A program made the position numbers and the translations under genes. A model generated the notes under the pieces. That model saw nothing but the letters and a program-made list of their open reading frames with translations. It searched no databases and had not been told where the DNA came from. A stretch of 64,000 bases of DNA, taken from NCBI RefSeq assembly GCF_905475345.1, contig NC_066601.1, forward strand, positions 4,195,501-4,259,500, in the 5' to 3' direction. Of the stretch, positions 52,061 to 63,617 are shown one piece after another. How positions within the stretch are numbered: the first letter of the stretch is position 1; each line of letters opens with the position of its first letter. Source of the stretch: Vespula vulgaris (Eukaryota; Arthropoda; Insecta; Hymenoptera; Vespidae).

Positions 52061-53815
52061 TCTGATTTTCACCTGGTGAAATGATCTTCAGATCCATTCT
52101 TCTGAGTTCTATCTTTCTCACGTTCCGTGTTCCTTATCTTTTATTCTTCTCCTTTTTCTTTTTCTGTTTCTATTTCTCTTTCTCTTATTCTTTTACGTTT
52201 TATCTGTTTCAGATTAGATCGTCGAGGGATCGATCATCGTGAAATTAAATTTTTACAGGGAATTATTAATTATATATTTGTTTTTTTTTCATTTTGTTTA
52301 ATTATTACTTTATTTTTTAATTCACATTATTGTTTAATTATATATTTGATTTTAATTGTATATTTGCATATAATTTTGCATGTAATTTTTACATATTTAT
52401 CTTTTCTGCTTTTATTCTCTTTCTGTTTCAGATTAGGTGATCGGTGGACGGATCATCGTGGGATTTTTACACGGAAGTTAAAGGAACCTTTCTGCATATA
52501 ACGTTTGTTATATGCAGGAAGGGTATGTCTCCTTGCTTCCGTACGCGAATGATAGGGAAAACACTCACGCGCGTGACGGCCGGCACGCGCGTGGGTGTTC
52601 GCGAGCGCGAGATTAAGTCCTACCGAGGACTCCGCTTTGATTTTTTAAATCGAAATAGACACGACCGGTCGTGTCTCGAGATGTCTGAAGCCGACGGTGT
52701 GGACGGTGGAGCGATCTGTAAGCGGGGTTTTATACATCTCCAGTTTGCTGAGAAGCTCGAAGCTCCCGAAGCGGAAAGGCATCTCGGATCGTGGATTTTA
52801 GAGTAGAGTCTTCGTTAGCCCGTGGGTCCTCAGAAGCAGCAACCTCCTCGCGGTGGGACCTGGGTCGGAAGTACTTGCCCTATGTCAACGTCTTACGGTA
52901 TGCAAGTATTACCGAGCGAATGGCTGCATATTTCCAAATCTTTTCCAAAATCTTTTCCATATAATTCCAAATTGAACGTCGAAGTTCGTACATTTTACAT
53001 TGTTTCTTACATCTTCCGTACATTCGGCAATAAATACGCAATCGTTTCAATTCATTGAAAGGTACAGCCTTGCAGCAATTGAATATAGATTAATTATTCG
53101 AGATTAATTATCATAGTTTCTCTCGGGTGGGTCCCTTGGGATGGGCCCTTGGGCGTGGGCTTCTGTGCGGGTCTCCTTCTTTCTGTACCGAAAAGTCGAG
53201 CTGGATTTTTGTACTCTGGTTTTCGTCGGGTGTACCGATCTTCTATGTCCATCCGTTCTTCCCAATTTCATCTTTTCCACAAGTGCACGCGTTCCATTGC
53301 ATCTTACGGATATTCTTTTCTTTCTTTTCTTTTCTGCTCCATCCTTTTCACGTGTGCGCAGGTTCTGGCTTTCTTCTCTTCTCATTTTCTTCTCCTTTTC
53401 TTCTCTTTCTGTTCTTCTTTTCCTCTTCTTCGCGAATCTCGCTATATCCACGCGGAATACGGGTAGGACAGGAAGAACACTCGCGCGTGTGTCGGCGGGC
53501 ACAGGCGTGGTGTTCTCGGGCGCGAATAAAAGTCCTACGGTAAAGGACTTCGTTTGATTGCTCAACCGAATAATGACCGGTCGTGTGTCGGTTCGTGTGC
53601 CGCCGAGTGGTATGGTTTTGCTATCCGTAAGCGTGGACTGACCCTCCTCCAGTTAGCCGCCTGAATTCTCGGTTGGTACGTGGACGCCGCGAACGCGAAT
53701 TTAGAGTAGAGTCACCGTTATTATAGCACTCCCGGGAGTGTTCGGGCGCGATTAAAAGTCCCACCGGGGACTTCGTTTTATAGAACGCCGATTATTTGAT
53801 CACGCTGGTCACGCG
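50120..53815 (+). repeat. Segmental duplication, block C (about 50120-51125 and 52808-53815; further partial copies to 55390)
   Basis: The offset is 2688 bases at the left end. Copies share CAGAAGCAGCAACCTCCTCGC, the GGGCCCTTGGGCGTGGGCTT segment and the hairpin modules, with more substitutions than blocks A and B. Shortened copies of the GGGCGTGGGCTT segment recur at about 54160, 54620 and 55045. Confidence 0.85.
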
Positions 53816-54536
53816 AAATTTAGAGTAGAGACCCCGTTAGTCCGTGGGTCTCCAACTGCAGCAACCTCCACGCGGTGGGACCTGGGTCGGAAGTACTTGC
53901 GTTTCGTCAAAATCTTATGGTGTGCAAGTATTGCCGAGCGAATGGCTGCGTTCTTTAAGGGTTGTCTAAAATTTCTGCTATGTAATTTCGAAATTGTACA
54001 TCGAAGGACGTACATTTTACATTCTTTCTTACACTTTCCGTTTATTCAGCAGTAAATTCACAGTCATTTCTGTTCATTGAAACGTGTAGCTCGATAATAA
54101 TTGAAATAATTATTCGAGATTAATTATCATAGTTTCTTCTCTCGGGTGGGACCCTTGGGATGGGCCCTTGGGCGTGGGCTTCTGTGCGGGTCTCCTTCTT
54201 TCAGTACCGAAAAATCCAGCTCGATTTTCGTACTTTGGTTTTGTGCGAGTGTCGCGATGTTCTACGTACATCTTTTCTTTCCAATTCCATCTTTTTCACA
54301 CGTTCGCGCAGACATTTCATTTCACCTTACGGATATTCTTTTCTCTCCTTCTTTCCGAGTTCTGCCGTTTTAACATGCGCGCACGTTCCGGCTTCCTTTT
54401 CTTCTCTTTCTCTTCCTCTTCTTCTGTTCTTCACTGATTTCGATACATCGGCGCAGGTTCGATGTATCGTCTGATGGTTTGGTTCATATTCGATCGTTAG
54501 ACGCGAATACGGGTAGGATAGAAAGAACACTCGCGC

Positions 54537-55390
54537 GTGTATTCATTGAAACGCATAGCTCTATAATATAATAATTAATCGAGATAAATTATTATGGTTT
54601 CTCTCGGGTGGGTCCCATGGGTGGGGCTCATGGGCGTGGGCTTCTGTGCGGGTCTCCTTTCAGTACCGAAAAATCGTGCTCTGCTTTCGTACTTTGGTTT
54701 TTCTCTTCTTTTCTTTTCCATCTCTTTCACATGTGTATGTGTTTCATTCCATTTTACGGATATTCTTTTCTCTCCTTCTTTCCGAGTTCTGTCGTTTTAA
54801 CATGCGCGCACGTTCCGGCTTCCTTTTCTTCTCTTTCTCTTCCTCTTCTTCTGTTCTTCACTGATTTCGATACATCGGCGCAGGTTCGATGTATCGTCTG
54901 ATGGTTTGGTTCATATTCGATCGTTAGACGCGAATACGGGTAGGATAGAAAGAACACTCGCGCGTGTATTCATTGAAACGCATAGCTCTATAATATAATA
55001 ATTAATCGAGATAAATTATTATGGTTTCTCTCGGGTGGGTCCCATGGGTGGGGCTCATGGGCGTGGGCTTCTGTGCGGGTCTCCTTTCAGTACCGAAAAA
55101 TCGTGCTCTGCTTTCGTACTTTGGTTTTTCTCTTCTTTTCTTTTCCATCTCTTTCACATGTGTATGTGTTTCATTCCATTTTACGGATATTCTTTTCTCT
55201 CCTTCTTTCCGAGTTCTGTCGTTTTAACATGCGCGCACGTTCCGGCTTCCTTTTCTTCTCTTTCTCTTCCTCTTCTTCTGTTCTTCACTGATTTCGATAC
55301 ATCGGCGCAGGTTCGATGTATCGTCTGATGGTTTGGTACATATTCGATCGTTAGACGCGAATACGGGTAGGATAGAAAGAACACTCACGC
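54537..55390 (+). repeat. Recent tandem duplication of 427 bp
   Basis: Positions 54537-54963 and 54964-55390 are identical or nearly so (one visible difference, TTCATATT against TACATATT near the end). The breakpoint lies in the phrase GCGTGTATTCATTGAAACG. The flanking third copy at about 54110-54536 is more diverged. Confidence 0.95.
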
Positions 55391-56309
55391 GTGTGTCGGC
55401 GGGCGCAGACGTAGTGTTCCCGGGCGCGATTAAAAGTCCTACGATAATGGACTTCGTTTGATTGCTAAGAACGAATAAATGGCCGGTCGTGATACGGTCA
55501 TCGGATGACTGTAGAGTGAGACGGTCTATGTGCTACTGAGGAGGATGGTATATGGCTATTTGTAAGGATGTTCAGTCCGTTGACTGACCCACCTTATATC
55601 TATAGTCACCTGAGTCCATGGTGAGGTGCATGCAACCCCGCGGGACCGCGAATTAGAGTAGAGTCACCGTCATTCTAGCACTCACGTGAGTGTTCGGGCG
55701 CGAGTAAAGGTCCTACCGTGGACCTCGTTTTATTGTTCGAAATGCGAAAGGCACGGACGGTCGTGCTGAAAGGCGGGATGTGGGCATCCGAGGCTGACGG
55801 CCTCAACGTCATCCCTAGTAGGATACCGTTGCGGACTCGATGTCTCTGTTCGCTCATGTTACCTCGCGAACGCCGGGAACGCGGATTTTAGAGTAGAGTT
55901 GCCGTTGTACTAACACCACGTGAGTGTTCGGGCGCGAATTAAGTGTCCTACCGTGGACTTAGTTTTACTTGCTTGACATATAGATAAGATTACGCCGGTA
56001 ATGCGTATTTTGAAGTAGAGTCATTCGGACACTCACGTGAGTGTCCGAGCGCGATTAAAAGTCCTACCGGGGACTTCGTTTTATTTGTTCGGCGATTATT
56101 TGCTCACGCCGGTCCCGCGAATCTTAGAGAGTAGAGTCCCCGTAAGTTCGTGGGTCCCCAGATGCAGCTACCTCCACGCGGTGGGACCTGGGTCGGTAGT
56201 ACTTGCGATACATCGAAATTTATATCTTAATTATATCTAAATTCTGTATGGAAATTATATGTAGTATTTTAAAACGCAAGTACTACCGGGCGAATGGCTG
56301 CTTATATAT

Positions 56310-56900
56310 AATAAAATTTATATATTTGTTTAATCATGTTTAAATAGAATCACAAATTTGTTAAATTACTTATAGTAATTAAGATATATATTGAAGTATG
56401 TATCATTCAATTCTATAAAATAGATTTTAGATTTAACTTATAGAAAAATTAATGACTGCAATAGATATACTAGTTCTTCAGGGTATCAAAAATGAGTATT
56501 TCTCGATAAGTATATTATTTTTATAAATTATTGCCTTACTGATAATTTTACCGATATGGGTGTTATTATTTTTGTCCAATCAATCGTCGGTAATAGTGGC
56601 ACCTTATTTTTCTTGAGGTGGAAAAGAAGCTTGCTGTACGTAGAATTTTAAAAAATTTTATTCTGTGCAGTGAGCTTTCAAAAAGTGTTTGCATTACTTT
56701 TAAAAATGCCTATGAAATAATTCAAAAATTTTTCAATCTCTCGTAGTAATTGTCTTCTTTGTTTAATTTGTATGATTTTCAATATTAAAATTGTCATCGC
56801 TAAAATAAATGCATAAAATGAATGCAAATTTGTAAGGAATATATTATTTTATCGTTGACGATAACGCAGGTTTCTATCATTGTACAATTTGCAGCCCACC
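56310..56900. other. AT-rich spacer
   Basis: This stretch separates the last hairpin module from the next gene's leader. I see no exon, array or structured element. Confidence 0.5.
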
Positions 56901-56939
56901 TAAGTATGTATTTGAATTCGAAGATGGCGTTGGCATGAA

Positions 56940-57776
56940 GTGACTTCGATCTCTCGACGAAGACCGTCATATCGATGAGTTTGTGCGAAAGACGAAGATG
57001 GGAGGTGTGCGTCGTCGACGCAACGAAGGCCGTCGAGTACGTGGTGATAGAGATGAGGGAGAGAGAGAAAGGGATAGAGAGCTAGTGAGAGAGAGAACGA
57101 TAGAGAGTGGTTTGCTAGAAGGTGGAAGGAGGAGAGGCGGCCAATCTAAACCCGATAACGAGCCAGCTGGTGGCAGTGCCGTTGTAGGAGGTTTTGCGAG
57201 AAGGTACTTTTCGCAGGAGATTCTTCTTTCTTCTTAATCCTTTTCTTCGTATAGTGTGTGTGCGTGTGTGGACGAGTGGGTGAATGTGTGCGGCGTGTGT
57301 AGTAGTGTATTTTCTGTTTGTATGGTGACAGTGAGTTGCGCGAGAGCGATATTCGTGGAGAATACAAGAGAAGAAGGTGTATCAGGTGGATCGTGAGAAT
57401 CTTTACGGTGCGTCTTTCATTTTCTCTTCGTATTTTGGGGGCGAGAGACGAGCTGACGGATCGAAGAAGCAAGAGAGAGAAAGAGAGAGTGAGAGAGAGG
57501 CAGAGAATAAAGAGAGAGAGAGGCGCAAAAAAGAAAGATAAGAAGAACATAAAAAAAGTAAATAAATAGAAACGAAAAGCATGCCGTGATCAAAAGAGAA
57601 GGTCGGTATGCATCCGGGACGAGAAGGTCGGCGGTTCACGTAGAGCACGCGCGACGATTCCAACCGAAGACGAAGACGAAACACGGCGTCGACAAGTAGA
57701 AGAAGAAGAACAACGACGATCACGACGAAGATAACATCGAGAAGACTTGATTGAATTTACCTAGATCGAAATCACC
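56940..57776 (+). promoter_or_regulatory. Purine-rich 5' leader of a plus-strand gene
   Basis: The region is less AT-rich than its flanks, with an AAGATGGCG motif near 56922, GA-rich runs (57060-57110, 57470-57530) and a TGTGTGTG patch (57255-57300). It precedes the start codon at 57777. An upstream frame from ATG at 56998 runs to 57237 (79 residues, arginine-rich). It may be an upstream open frame or an alternative N terminus ending at a GAAG|GTACTT donor. A leader of this size with an upstream frame would lower translation of the main frame. Confidence 0.45.
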
Positions 57777-57803
57777 ATGACTTTAAGACAGCTTTACGTC
57801 AAG
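57777..57803 (+). CDS. First coding exon (MTLRQLYVK) of an unidentified plus-strand gene
   Basis: A start codon in the context ATCACCATGA opens nine codons ending at a donor CAAG|GTATAT in phase 0. It follows a long purine-rich leader with upstream stop codons. No second exon was found before the window ends, so the following 6.2 kb would be a large first intron. Nine residues are too few to name the product. Confidence 0.45.
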
Positions 57804-60800
57804 GTATATACTTACGTATTTACGAGACTATTTTATCTGTCAAAACTTTCAATTAATTTTTTAACTCATCTGTGTAAACATTTTTTCTAAGGTCAACCGG
57901 TCTTTTTTTTTCTATTTATACAAAGTGAGTCATTTTCAATGGGAACGTTCGAACGTTTTATCTTATTTACCTAAACTTTACGTTGAACTTATTTATCTTG
58001 TATAAAAAAGCAATATCTTGTATAGAAAAATATCGGTGCGGTCTTACTCTCGCCAAATTATTCGATGCGATGTTCAGATACTATCTATTACGAATTTTTA
58101 TTGTTCTAAGAACGAAACGTTTGACTATTTTATGTACGATATCTAATGAAATACGATCGAAGAAATGATCAATTCGCGTTTGTTAAAAATACATCTTATT
58201 CGTTGAGTTTTTGCATAAAATTATTTCTTATTCCCGAAAATTTATCACAGAACGATTAAATTTACTATAAAGCAAAATTCGTTAGCTCGTTTCGAAATAA
58301 TAGAGGTGACTTTTCTTTCTAATCTTTGTTATTCTTATTCACTTACGTGATCGCCTCGACGCGATACATTCTTACGATAATTCTTCCGTTCAGTCGATAG
58401 TACAATGACAGATGTTTGTTGAAACGTAAATGAAAGAAATTACATAAAAAAGAAAAGAGAAAGTTGCTCGATACTATCTTTATTCTTTCTTTCATTTCGA
58501 CGCATTAATCGTCAATGAAATTATACGTTAATATCTACAATATAAATATAAAAAGGGTAAAGGTTAATTTGGAAATGTAGAAAAAGATCATGTAGAATTT
58601 CCCGCGACTGCTTCATTTCTCGTCACGTGATCAGAATATTTACCCTTTAGGGGAAAGAAAAATCAATGGCGAGAGTAGGACGTACAATATGGTCGATAAA
58701 TGTAGGACCTAAATTCTTCCGTGAGAAAACAGGTGAAGGAGGAAAATTCGCCTCTCCCGAATGAGAGTGGGTCACAGCGGTGTAGTAACACGGTGAACGC
58801 GTTTATCGAAAGGGAACGTTCCGACTTTTGACGTAAATATCGATCGGACACCCACACAATTTCACCTTTGCTCTCATTCAAATATCGCGCCAATGGAATT
58901 CGAACCTTCAGCTGACGCGTTACAGCTAAAACGTTCTTGCACCATCGTACAAATCGCCAGCGATCGCTTTCGAATCTGCTCGAGAAAATGAGAAAGGTCA
59001 TCGGATCGAAGCGATCTTTATACGCGCATGATTTTATCTTGAAATCGTTTATCGACAATCTCGTAATTAGCTTTATCCTCCTCCGATTATCTATTATCAT
59101 CGTTGAGACGAGAATTATTTCTGTCTTTTGTATCTCTTTTTTCTCGATTCATTCTAGGTATGAATGGAAGTTATTGTAAAACTTATTAAATATTATTTTC
59201 ATGTACTCGTTACAAGTGTTTAATACATACTTATGTTTCTCCAGCAAATAAGCATTTTCTTCGTCACAGTATTTAATCGATGCAATTGGGTGATTACAAG
59301 GTTTAACTTCGATTGAAAACTTCGAAGTAATCATTGATTTAGTCACGTTACTAATACCTATATTGACTAGCATGAGATTATTGGTACCATGTAAGTTAAT
59401 AGTACCGTTAGCTTGCCATTAGATTCGATTTCCCATGTAGCACGGTTGTTACGAGAGAAAGATCTCGTAGGAACGTTCTCATCTCTTCTACGCTTCCCTC
59501 TTTAAGGTTCTATCGAGACTTTCCATATTGCTCGTTGATTTATCGCTTCGGTCAGGTGAACGGCGAGGGTTGTCCGAGGTCATGTTGGTGTCTGCGAGTT
59601 TCTTCTCTTTCTCCTTTCTCTTTTATCCTTTCTTCCTCTCAATTTTTTTCTTTTTCACGACGCGCACCATTCAAAGAGATTCTTTTTTTTAATTTCTCTT
59701 TCTCTTTTCGAGAGATAGAGAAAGTTTAAATCTCGCGTTGGAAACTGATCATAAAGATAACAGATAACGGAATAACGTGAATTTCTAATTTCTTTTTTCT
59801 CCTCTTTCGTTCAACTGTACTTAAGATTCGTAAAAGCTTTTTAAAGTAATCGGTTATCCAAACAACAAATGATGTGCAGTTTGAAAAGATCAAGAATACA
59901 GTTTCATTCGAAAAAAAAAAGAAAAACGACAGGGAAATAGTAAAATACAATATATTTACGTATAATAAGAAATACATTCGTATTGAAATATTGTTCATTC
60001 TTGAAATTCATGATCTTCATTGAAGTCACAAACGCACCTTTACGTTAAAGAGCCAGTCAACCTGGTTCGAAGCTGTTGCTGGAGCGATTGGTCGTCGTAG
60101 AAGGTGATTCGTATAGTTCGTTTCGAGCCAAGCAGAATCCTTTCTCTCTTTCAGAAATGAAACCTCTCGAGATAGATCGTTCTACCTGCATTCTTTCTCG
60201 CTCCTCTGTAAGTACAAGGAATTCCCAAAATGGCTTGACTCAAAACAATGACTCAAAGAATTTCAATCCATTTTGTTTAATCCTTCGTTCGAATATAAAT
60301 TGCTAAAAGAAAATATTCTATACAATGGAAAGTCTATTATACTTCTTATCATTTTAATTTCCAACTCTAAAAATGATTTTTTCTACGGATCTAAAAATGT
60401 ATTTATTTGTTATGTTTTATTTGTAATTTTTTATTTCTTTTTTACGGTGTTAACTTCATAATGATTTATTCCGATTACTCTGTAGATAAAAATGCAATAA
60501 ACCGACGATAAAAGCTAAAGAGACGACGTGTCGTTTCGTTTTGCACGTCGTTACGTTTCGATTCGTCGTTTCATTCGATTCGAAGACAATTTTCTACAAG
60601 ATCTTTTAGAAGCTTGGAACACGATATTAGGCACCTTAACCGGCCATGTTTTTGAGTAAAAGAAAGTCCCCGGAGCCATTCCATCTAATGACCTTGCTGT
60701 TAGTAGTGCATAATTCTAGAATCATGAGCTTTCACGTATCCTTATATACTATCTACGTTTTTAATCCCTTCTCTCTCGTTCTTTCAAAAAAGAAGCAGAA

Positions 60801-61986
60801 TGTCCCCGAGTCGTTCTCCTTGCACTCGTCGCTGAGTTCTTTCAACGAGAACCAAGAAATTACCGTATAATTGCGAAAGCCTTCATTTTTGCGACGATTA
60901 CATACTTCAGAAATCTTGATTATTTCAAGACAGTTAAATTTTCTAGAAGATCGGTCAGATTAGATATATGTTTTGTAATTTTTATTTTTGAGTCTTAAGC
61001 GTCTTTTATCATTTTTCATCATTAAAATTAATCCCTCCAAACATTGATTTTTAATATGCATTTATTTATACGTACATATATATTTATCCGAATGGAATAT
61101 TTATTTTAATATACACCGATTGGTTTCGACCGAATAAATAGATTTTATAGTTTATTAGAATGATCTATCTAATGAGACTCAGAAATAATTTTTATCGTAG
61201 TAAATAATAATTGTTCTTTATCTCTTTACGAGCTTGTTCGTTCATCGTATTTCTAGATAGTCTCTTGGAAGAGAATTCGAATGGAAAGTCGAGGACGAGT
61301 CTTCTTCTTCGTGGGCTTTCTATGTGATGCGAAGATTCCTCGAGGCAGTATCTCACAAAGTTCTTCCTTCGTTTTTACCATCGCGACTTTAACTTTAACA
61401 AGGCCTACCTCTCGAACCAAGCAAGTTTCCTTCTCACGCTTCTCTTCCTTTCGTGGAAGATGCGATTCATTACTTTTCTTTTCCGTTATTTAAATATGAC
61501 TATATTTCTTAATAATTAGCTATTATTAAACATGATCAGACTAATAATAATAATGGACAATGATTTAATCGATATCATTTGTTTATTATTTATTTATTTA
61601 TTTATTTTTTTTTTTTTTTTTTCATAAACCAACTTGAATTTTATCACGAAAGTAAAAGAAAATTCAATAGTAACGATTTCTACAAATTTCACGCTATTAA
61701 ACTCATTTACTTCGTATATGGAACGTAAAAGAAATAAATATAAATATTTGTAAAGGAGAGAAAAAGAAAACGAACAAGCGTAGCAAAGAAAGGGTCGTAT
61801 GAATATATGTGGGTGGTAAAACTTGACCTCGTTATTCTTCGCGCAGAAGAACATAAACTCTCGAACGTTTTCTGACTGTCGTGAAATATCATGAAAGAAC
61901 CGAGATAGGAAAGGACGGATCGATTTTCGAATGATATTGCTAAACTAGAGAGAGAAAGAGATTCTATATGTATATATTATATATGT

Positions 61987-62035
<49 letters not shown>

Positions 62036-63565
62036 ATCATATCATTATTATAAAATTATAATATAGTAATATGCGATGTACACTTAACTATTTTCCATAA
62101 ATGTTTAAAAAAAAAGATATTATTTTAATGTCAAACTTAGATTGCTTCGAGAGTTTACTTCTTTCTCGTTTTTTATTTTTTTATTTTTTTTTTTCTTCTC
62201 CGAGCAGTTAAATCGGTCAGTAAAATATCATTGAGTTTACGTTACTTTAAGCCGGTCGGCAAAGACTTCGTTCGAAAGAAGTCTTTAAAAGACTTCTTCA
62301 GTCGGCAATGCGAGCTTTTTCCGGGTTATAGCGTACCAGCCAGTTGGACTTTTTCCAACTCCTTCTTTCATCTGCGAACTCTCTTTTTCACAGATCCTTC
62401 TTACGATCGATTTTTCACTTGCTACGATTTTTCATTCCCTTTTTTGCGCGAAGAAAACAGTGTTATGGATATCGCTCGATCGAGACTTTTCATTTAAAAG
62501 TAATCGTGATTAATATAATGAATCAACGAAAATAATTATCGCTGATTGAATTTGTGATCAATGTACGATTAAACGTCACAGTTTATCTATTGCGAATATT
62601 GTATAAATCTCTATCCAAAAGTGACATCAAAATATTATTCACGTTAATTATTATGAAGGGAAATCGATCCAATTAAATAATTCATTCGATCACATTTTAC
62701 GAGATTAATTTCAAAACTACGAAACGTTTTGTCAATCGTAATAAATTTTTCTAGAAAATTACATTATTATTGGACTAATAAATCTTACTTGAAAACCTTG
62801 TAACAATAACGAAAATAATGTATTGCAAGTCATATTCAATTAAAAAAAAAAAAAAAAAAACTGAAATGTTGGTCAAATGAAAATGACGATTTTTTGAACG
62901 ACAGCGAAAGCTGAGCTCGTGTACAAACAGATATTTTTTTGCGCTTGGAGGAATTCACATCGATATGACTCATTCGAGGATGGCCTCGCAGCGATAAGAT
63001 TGTGAGTTCCACCTTCCGCATCGCCCCTCCCTCTTCTCTCCTTCTCTCTCTCCCTCTCTTTTTCTCTCTCTCAAGATTGAAAAGTTATTGAACCGAATTC
63101 GTGTTTAGAAACGTTTAAAATTATGCTAAAAAATGAAACTTTGTCCGGTCTTTGTAAAAAAGAAAGAGAGAAAGATGTGTATTTATTCCTATTTAAAATC
63201 GTTTAATTCAATGAACAGCGTGATTTTTATAATAGATACACATTTATACACGTTAGAAGAATACAATGGAACATGATTCTCTCGTTGTAAATACGTTCCC
63301 AAGTGAATAGACGAACGCGACAGAAGCCGTAGATCGGTGTACGGTTTGCAAAGCTCGACATAGACACAACACGAGGGTGGAATAGTTATAGTGGTACGTG
63401 CTCATACCACCCTTGCTTCTATCGTATGTTATAACTTGGGAAATGAAGAGGAACATAATCGCGTTGGAAAATTTTTTTCTCAATTCCTTAGATAGATTGT
63501 AGTGATCATTAAATGCATAAAAATTGCAACAAATTTATTTTTTATTCCTGTAATCATATTTTAGT

Positions 63566-63617
<52 letters not shown>

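Larger units (their letters stand above)
47130..56290 (+). ncRNA. Tandem structured-RNA region (hairpin modules), probably non-coding
   Basis: The plus strand carries about a dozen copies of a module: a palindromic stem around CACTCxCGxGAGTG, a GGGCGCGA-type spacer, a second stem AAGTCCTACCGGGGACTT or variant, and after a spacer the line GCGAATTTTAGAGTAGAGTC then CCGTT. Second-stem copies begin near 47139, 48147, 49928, 50838, 51065, 52617, 53529, 53755, 55434, 55708, 55944 and 56059. Stem bases change in pairs (see findings). Between modules lie pyrimidine-rich stretches ending in TTTCAG acceptors (about 47658, 47960, 49441, 49743, 52212 and 52432) followed by GATCATCG-containing exon-like pieces. 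Open frames here are repeated only because the DNA is duplicated. Confidence 0.55.

Noticed and set aside
48054..52806. Three near-identical frames of about 93 codons (48054, 49837, 52525)
   Set aside because: They are copies in duplicated DNA and run straight through the hairpin modules and palindromes; identity reflects recent duplication, not protein conservation.
53104..55384. Many frames of 60-150 codons on both strands in the block C copies
   Set aside because: Several overlap in different frames and on both strands over pyrimidine-rich sequence, which naturally lacks stop codons.
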